DNA of 64,000 nt, from contig NZ_JACHMM010000001.1 in NCBI RefSeq assembly GCF_014204975.1, forward strand, positions 5,890,037 through 5,954,036. The letters are read 5' to 3'. Source of the stretch: Jiangella mangrovi (lineage in GTDB: Bacteria; Actinomycetota; Actinomycetes; Jiangellales; Jiangellaceae). The first letter of the stretch is position 1. Each line of letters opens with the position of its first letter. Made by a program: the position numbers and the translations under genes. Below, in pieces: positions 59,435 to 64,000 of the stretch. The notes under the pieces are model-generated. The model was not told the DNA's origin, did no database searches, and was given only the letters and a program-made list of their open reading frames with translations.

Positions 59435-60355
59435 TCACCTCTCACGCGACTGGTGACGACTGTACGGACGCGCGGTGTCCGCGACGATCCTCGTGAGGTC
59501 CTGCAGACGGCGTGTCGACCTTTCGGTCAAAGCGGCCTCGTGGTCGGCCTCGGCGACGGTGTCGGCCCAGATGGCGCGGCCGGCGAGGAACCCCGACGCG
59601 CCGCCGGCGCAGGAGGCGCGCACGGCGTCGGCGAAGTCGGGTCGCTCGACGCCGTTCGACAGCACCACCCACGGGCCGGGGACGACCTCCGTCAGCCGCT
59701 TCGCGTGCTCCTCGACCAGCCCGAGGTCGCCCGGGACGTAGCCCGGCACCTCGGCCTTGTAGATGTCGCCGCCGAGGGCGGAGAGCTCGGCCGCGGCGGC
59801 GAGGATCGCGTCGTGCCGGGCGGCCGGGTCGGTCCACTCGTCGGCGTCGGCGGGCCGGACGATCCCCTCGACCAGGCCGGCGACGCCGGCCTCGCGGGCC
59901 AGCTCGACGAACCGGCCGACGAGGTCGGCCCGCTCGGCCACCTCGACGCCCTCGCGCCAGATGACCAGGAACTTCAGCGCCACGGCGCCGACCCGCTCGA
60001 CGAACTCGGGGGTGACGACGTCGTCCAGCCAGGTCGTGAGGACCGGGAGACCCGGCGGCTGCTCGAGCACGTCGGCGGCCAGGATCAGCCCCGACGACGG
60101 CGCCAGCTCGGCCGGGCGGGCGTCGGTGACGGCGTAGGGCCGGTCCAGCAGGACGGCCGACGCGAGCGGCGAGAGCACCCGGGTGGCGGTCGCCTTGAAC
60201 TCGCGCAGGGCGTCGTCGCCGGCCTCGGCGCCGTCGTCGGTGAGGGGGAACATGCGGCGCAGGGACTCCCGCTGGTCGAGTGCGACCATGGCGAATCCGC
60301 CGTCCTCGGTCCGCAACGGGGCCAGCAGGTCGGCGGGCGTCTGGTCACTCGTCAT
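59435..60355 (-). CDS. YihT-like class I sugar-phosphate aldolase (candidate sulfofructosephosphate aldolase)
   Basis: 306 residues from ATG 60355, 11 bases inside the kinase end. The opening GGFAMVALDQRESLRRMF and LSPLASAVLLD resemble E. coli YihT (remembered as GGFAMVAVDQREALRLMF, LSPYASAVLLD); GGDIYKAEVPG holds the likely Schiff-base Lys200, and ASGFLAGRAIWAD closes the barrel. YihT splits 6-deoxy-6-sulfofructose-1-phosphate into DHAP and sulfolactaldehyde. The nearest alternative is the LacD-type tagatose-bisphosphate aldolase. Family membership is firm, substrate is not. Confidence 0.8.
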   Translation of the reverse strand: MTSDQTPADLLAPLRTEDGGFAMVALDQRESLRRMFPLTDDGAEAGDDALREFKATATRVLSPLASAVLLDRPYAVTDARPAELAPSSGLILAADVLEQPPGLPVLTTWLDDVVTPEFVERVGAVALKFLVIWREGVEVAERADLVGRFVELAREAGVAGLVEGIVRPADADEWTDPAARHDAILAAAAELSALGGDIYKAEVPGYVPGDLGLVEEHAKRLTEVVPGPWVVLSNGVERPDFADAVRASCAGGASGFLAGRAIWADTVAEADHEAALTERSTRRLQDLTRIVADTARPYSRHQSRER

Positions 60356-61259
60356 GCGTGTCTCCTGTGTCGTGGCGGTGCTGGGCAAGCAGTAGGGCGT
60401 CGGCCTCGGCGCGGCTCGGGATGGCCGAGCGCCCGTCGAGGGCACGGCAGGACAGCGCGGCGACGGCGTTGGCCAGCCGGGCGGCCTCGGCGAGGGTGCC
60501 GCCGCCGACCAGCCCGGCGAGCAGCGCGCCGTGGAACACGTCGCCGGCGCCGATGGTGGAGGCGACGTCGACGCGGAACGGCGCGACCACGGTGACGTCG
60601 TCGCCGTCGAGCACATGGCTGCCGGTGGACCCGGCGGTCGCGACGACGGCGCCGGCCCCGGCCTTCGCGGCGGCGCACAGGCCTTCGTCGACGTCGTCGG
60701 TGCCGAACTCGCGGGCGAGCGCCGCGGTGGTCGGGACGTAGAGGTCGACGCCGGCGAGGTCGAGCCCCGGGATCGGGTTGCCGGCGTCGAGGCTCAGCCG
60801 CGACCCCGCCCCGCGCGTCCCGGAGCGGACGGCGGCCAGCGCGCTCCGGTATCCGGTCTGGTCGGCGTGCAGCCAGGTGGCGGCGCCGGCCGGGACGTCG
60901 TCGGGCGACGGCGCGTGCTGGGCCGTGGTGACGATGGCCCGGGTGCTCCCCGACCGCGCCGCGATGACCAGGCTGGTGGTGGTCGCCACACCGGGGACCG
61001 TGCGCAGCCAGGTGGTGTCGACGCCCTCGTGCTCGAAGCCGGCCCGGACCAGCCGCCCGGCGTCGTCGTCGCCGACCACGCCGCAGAAGCCCACGCGGGC
61101 GCCGAGGCGGGCCAGCGCGACGGCGGCCGTGGCGGCCGGTCCGCCGCACGCGGTGACGAACGGCTCCGCGACGACGCGATCGTCGGCGGCCGGCATCCGG
61201 TCGACCACCGCGATGGTGTCGACGGTGGCCGTGCCGACGCAGATCACGTCCAGAGGCAT
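60345..61259 (-). CDS. PfkB-family sugar kinase (YihV-like)
   Basis: 304 residues from ATG 61259 (GTGAGG upstream). GGPAATAAVALARLGARVGF, VVGDDDAG and the ATP-site GAGDVFHGALLAGL with catalytic Asp240 give PfkB. The motif order and wording are nearest to E. coli YihV, the 6-deoxy-6-sulfofructose kinase. A basic residue (Arg28) matches the position of YihV Lys27, but other residues I recall as sulfonate-binding in YihV (an Asn and an Arg) are not conserved. It phosphorylates the sugar made available by the ABC importer; the aldolase gene overlaps its end. Confidence 0.82.
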   Translation of the reverse strand: MPLDVICVGTATVDTIAVVDRMPAADDRVVAEPFVTACGGPAATAAVALARLGARVGFCGVVGDDDAGRLVRAGFEHEGVDTTWLRTVPGVATTTSLVIAARSGSTRAIVTTAQHAPSPDDVPAGAATWLHADQTGYRSALAAVRSGTRGAGSRLSLDAGNPIPGLDLAGVDLYVPTTAALAREFGTDDVDEGLCAAAKAGAGAVVATAGSTGSHVLDGDDVTVVAPFRVDVASTIGAGDVFHGALLAGLVGGGTLAEAARLANAVAALSCRALDGRSAIPSRAEADALLLAQHRHDTGDTHDE

Positions 61260-61267
61260 CGCGCGCC

Positions 61268-62110
61268 TCACTTCACCGCGCCGGCCGTGAGCCCGGCGAC
61301 GAGGTAGCGCTGCAGGAACAGGAACCCGACGACGATGGGCACGCTCACCACGAGCGAGGCCGCCATGATCTGGTTCCAGTAGACGTTGACCTCGGTCGAG
61401 TAGCTCTGCAGCCCGATCGAGAGCGTTCTGGTGGCGCTGTTCGTCATCTGTGAGGCGAACAGGATCTCGCCCCACGCCGTCATGAAGGAGTAGACGGCGA
61501 CGGCGATGACGCCCGGCCGGGCGGCCGGCAGCACGACCCGCCAGAGCGCGCCCATAGCCGACGTGCCGTCGACCCGGGCCGCCTCGTCGAGGTCGCGCGG
61601 GATGCCGTCGAAGTAGCTGGCCAGCATCCAGATCGAGAAAGGCAGCGTGAACGTCAGGTAGGTGACGATGAGGCCGAGGCGGGTCTGGTACAGGAAGGTG
61701 AAGCCCAGCCAGCGGTCGATGTTGACGAAGATGATGAACAGCGGCAGCAGGAACAGCACGCCGGGGAACATCTGCGTCGACAGGATGACGCCCGAGAACG
61801 CGCCGCGGCCGCGGAAGCGGTACCGCGAGATGGCGTACGAGGCGAAGATCGCGATGATCACGCTGGCGATGGTCGCGACGGTGCACACGACCAGGCTGTT
61901 CACGAAGTACTTCCCCAACGGCACCGTCGACCAGATGTCGATGAACGGCTGCAGCGTCATGTTGCTGGGCCACCACTGGAAGTCGCCCTGCACGTCGCGC
62001 AACGGCTTCAGCGCCGACGTCACCATGACGTACAGCGGGATCAGCGTGAACAGCGCCAGCGGGACCAGCACCACCCACCGGAAGATCCGGAACGACAACT
62101 GCTCACGCAT
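61268..62110 (-). CDS. Carbohydrate ABC transporter permease (MalG type)
   Basis: 280 residues with six membrane helices. The ATPase-contact loop is DEAARVDGTSAMGALWRVVLPAARPG (EAA motif) in the fourth loop; the C-terminus VAGLTAGAVK is typical of CUT1 MalG-type subunits. It overlaps the other permease by eight bases and precedes the kinase by eight. No ATPase gene is in the cluster so far; a shared MsiK-like ATPase, common in actinobacteria, may serve it. Confidence 0.92.
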   Translation of the reverse strand: MREQLSFRIFRWVVLVPLALFTLIPLYVMVTSALKPLRDVQGDFQWWPSNMTLQPFIDIWSTVPLGKYFVNSLVVCTVATIASVIIAIFASYAISRYRFRGRGAFSGVILSTQMFPGVLFLLPLFIIFVNIDRWLGFTFLYQTRLGLIVTYLTFTLPFSIWMLASYFDGIPRDLDEAARVDGTSAMGALWRVVLPAARPGVIAVAVYSFMTAWGEILFASQMTNSATRTLSIGLQSYSTEVNVYWNQIMAASLVVSVPIVVGFLFLQRYLVAGLTAGAVK

Positions 62111-63188
62111 CGCGGCGCACCTTCCTGTTCCACAGCGCCCACACGCCGGCCACCACGACGAGGAACAACATGAGCAGCACGGACATCGCCGAGCCCAGCC
62201 CGAAGTTCCACTGGATGAACGAGTTGGTGTAGATGTGCACGGTCAGCAGGTTCGCGGAGTCCGGCGGCACGTCCCCGAAGAGCACGAACGGGGTGTTGAA
62301 CTCGCGGAACGTCCACAGGAACAGCAGCAGGAGCAGCACCGAGTTGACCGGGCGCATCATGCCGAGCGTGATGTAGCGGGTCTGCTGCCAGATGCCGGCG
62401 CCGTCGATGGAGGCCGCCTGGTACACGTCGTCGGGGATCGCCTGCATGCCGGCCATGGTCATGAGGAACGCGAACGGCCACTGCTGCCAGATCGAGACGA
62501 TGACCACGGACAGGAACGCGTTGCCACCGATCAGCCAGAACGGCGGATTGTCGACCACCCCGAGCGTGTTCACCAGGAACTCGTTGAGCAGGCCGTTGTC
62601 GCGCTGGAGGATGAACTTCCAGGTGATGATGCCCGCGTACGCCGGCAGCGCGTACGGCACCAGGAACAGCGTGCGCAGGGCGCCGCGGCCGCGCATGTAC
62701 TTCTGCAGCACCAGCGACGCGCTCATGCCGAAGACGAACGAGATGCCGACCACCAGGATCGTGAACACCAGCGTGATGCCGAACGACTGCAGCAGCTGCC
62801 GGCCCAGCGGGTTGTCGAAGTCCAGCGCGACGGCGTAGTTGCCGAAGCCGGCGAACGGCGCGGCGCCCCAGTTGGTGATGAAGAACTGCGTCAGCCGGAT
62901 GAAGCTCATCCAGATGCCGACGCCCATGGGGACCACGTGGATCAGCAGCTCGAGCAGGATGGCGGGCAGGATCAGCAGGTACGGCGTGATGCGCGCCCAG
63001 CTCCACCGCCCGTCCGGGCCGCGCAGCCGCCGGGCCACCCACGACCCGGAGCCGCGGCGGCCGTCGCCACCGTTGCCGACGCCGCTCCGGCGGCCCGCGT
63101 CGGTACGCGGGCCGCCGGGCGTTGCCGGGGCACCGGCCGACGGGATGCCCCCCGCCGGCCGGGCCTCGCTCGTCCGGGCCTCGGTCAA
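62103..63188 (-). CDS. Carbohydrate ABC transporter permease (MalF type)
   Basis: About 361 residues from TTG 63188, overlapping the binding-protein stop as TTGA. A Gly/Arg/Pro-rich cytoplasmic tail (1-55) precedes six membrane helices; the EAA loop is DDVYQAASIDGAGIWQQTRYITLGMMRP. It pairs with the MalG-type subunit. The long disordered N-terminus is unusual but lacks a better start. Substrate specificity lies in the binding protein. Confidence 0.9.
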   Translation of the reverse strand: MTEARTSEARPAGGIPSAGAPATPGGPRTDAGRRSGVGNGGDGRRGSGSWVARRLRGPDGRWSWARITPYLLILPAILLELLIHVVPMGVGIWMSFIRLTQFFITNWGAAPFAGFGNYAVALDFDNPLGRQLLQSFGITLVFTILVVGISFVFGMSASLVLQKYMRGRGALRTLFLVPYALPAYAGIITWKFILQRDNGLLNEFLVNTLGVVDNPPFWLIGGNAFLSVVIVSIWQQWPFAFLMTMAGMQAIPDDVYQAASIDGAGIWQQTRYITLGMMRPVNSVLLLLLFLWTFREFNTPFVLFGDVPPDSANLLTVHIYTNSFIQWNFGLGSAMSVLLMLFLVVVAGVWALWNRKVRRDA

Positions 63189-64000
63189 GACGTCGCGCCC
63201 ATCTTCTGCTGCGCCTCGTCGAGGGCCGCGCGCACGTCGTCCTCGCTGACCGTGCCGCCCGACGCCGCCTTGGCGATCAGGGACACGACCGCCTCGCCGA
63301 CGTTGGCCTGGAACGCCTGGATCTCCGGCACCAGCGGCAGCGGCTTCGCGTAGTCGGCGACGATGGTCGCCCACGTCTCGAGCTGGTCCGGCTCGGCCTC
63401 GAAGGTCGGCTGCAGGCCCTCGATGACCGGCAGCGACGTGTACGCCTCGTTCAGGATCTGCTGCTCCTCGTCGCTGGTCATGAACTCCACGAACTGCAGG
63501 GCGGCGTCGAGGTTGTCGGTGTTCTCGAAGATCGAGATGTTCGTGCCGGCGACGAAGCTGCCGATCTGGTCGCCGCCCTGGGGCGACGGGATCGGGACGA
63601 TGCCGTACTGGTCCGGCGTCATGCCGTTCTCGCGCAGCACGTTCATCGACGCCGTCTGCGCCATGAGCATCGCGGCGTTGCCCTGGGCGAACTCGCCGGC
63701 CGCCTGCGGGCCCTCGGTGAACTGCGCGACGCTCGGGTTGACCACGTGGTACTCGCTGAGCAGGTCGACGTAGCGCTTGACGCCGGCGACCATGCCGTCG
63801 GACGTGAAGGTCGGCTTGCCGTCGTCGTCGAACGCCGAGCCGCCGTCCTGCTCGCTGAGGATGAAGGCCATGTGCATGCTCGCGTTGACGACACCACCGG
63901 GCAGGACGATGCCGTAGCGGCCGGCGTCGGCGTCGGTCAGCGCCTGGGCGGCAGACACCAGGTCCTCCCAGGTGGCCGGCGGCTCGAGGCCGGCGTCGGC
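63185..64000 (-). CDS. CUT1 sugar-binding lipoprotein/protein (N-terminus beyond window)
   Basis: The last 271 residues of an extracellular solute-binding protein; the frame is open through the right edge, so signal peptide and N-lobe are missing. ADAGLEPPATWEDLVSAAQALT, GGSAFDDDGKPTFTSDGMVAGVKRYVDL, EFAQGNAAMLMAQTASM and a SFVAGTNISIFENTDNLDAALQFVEFMTSDEEQQ block are typical of ExtracellularSolute-binding family 1. First visible gene of the operon; its ligand decides what the pathway degrades. Confidence 0.9.
   Translation of the reverse strand, partial: ADAGLEPPATWEDLVSAAQALTDADAGRYGIVLPGGVVNASMHMAFILSEQDGGSAFDDDGKPTFTSDGMVAGVKRYVDLLSEYHVVNPSVAQFTEGPQAAGEFAQGNAAMLMAQTASMNVLRENGMTPDQYGIVPIPSPQGGDQIGSFVAGTNISIFENTDNLDAALQFVEFMTSDEEQQILNEAYTSLPVIEGLQPTFEAEPDQLETWATIVADYAKPLPLVPEIQAFQANVGEAVVSLIAKAASGGTVSEDDVRAALDEAQQKMGATS

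Overview
The window is about 72% G+C chromosomal DNA from an actinomycete. Several families in it are essentially confined to that class: SepH (DUF3071), DUF4193, DUF3093, DUF3159, DUF3710, a ferrochelatase with a C-terminal cysteine cluster, and an MprAB-PepD module. The genus cannot be fixed from sequence alone; a Jiangella-like or Propionibacteriales-like organism would fit. No rRNA, tRNA, CRISPR array, insertion sequence or prophage was seen. Genes are densely packed, with many 1-11 base overlaps (ATGA, GTGA, TTGA, CTGA) and many GTG starts.

Layout. 1-4.4 kb: a truncated membrane acyltransferase coupled to a secreted phospholipase A2-like protein, divergent from a NarL-type two-component pair that ends in a strong terminator. 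4.4-8.6 kb: glmS, an F420-type oxidoreductase, and corA behind a probable M-box magnesium riboswitch. 8.6-17.4 kb: the conserved actinobacterial block TRAM-methyltransferase / KimA-like K+ permease <> two TrkA proteins, then DUF3159 / OB-fold / DUF3710 / dut / thioesterase, DUF3093 and DUF4193. 17.6-24.6 kb: a NatAB-like ABC exporter, inositol monophosphatase + ferrochelatase, an aldonolactone oxidase and sepH. 24.8-31 kb: a 1281-residue secreted phosphodiester glycosidase / metallophosphatase, then a probably leaderless sigma-factor operon ending in an APH(3')-like kinase. 31-37.3 kb: tdk, a nucleotide pyrophosphatase-like enzyme, DUF5998, a GNAT/acyl-CoA synthetase fusion and a Gfo/Idh/MocA protein. 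37.6-44 kb: a secreted repeat protein, MprA/MprB/PepD-like genes carrying 11-base-phased CTCTCAG boxes, and an ATP-dependent DNA ligase. 44.4-52.6 kb: SURF1, DUF3817, a membrane adenylate cyclase coupled to an unusual FAD oxidoreductase, arfB, nusB, efp and pepQ. 52.7-54.6 kb: two membrane-anchored proteins with bL12 C-terminal-like repeats, with a vapBC toxin-antitoxin pair between them. 54.6-56 kb: aroQ and an aldo-keto reductase.

56-64 kb, all on the minus strand, is a catabolic operon. It holds a CUT1 sugar ABC importer (binding protein cut by the window end, two permeases), a PfkB kinase resembling YihV, a class I aldolase resembling YihT, a DeoR regulator, a tartrate/isopropylmalate-type dehydrogenase and an aldehyde dehydrogenase. 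The simplest reading is sulfoquinovose-type sugar use by a sulfo-EMP route: import, phosphorylation, aldol cleavage, then oxidation of the C3 aldehyde. The substrate is not proven, and the expected isomerase and glycosidase are not in view.

The most unusual non-coding features are two roughly 210-base repeats (19812-20019 and 30931-31141) with conserved ends around unrelated palindromic cores. Large hairpins also fill the gaps at 13.2-13.6, 31.1-31.3, 44.2 and 50.3 kb.
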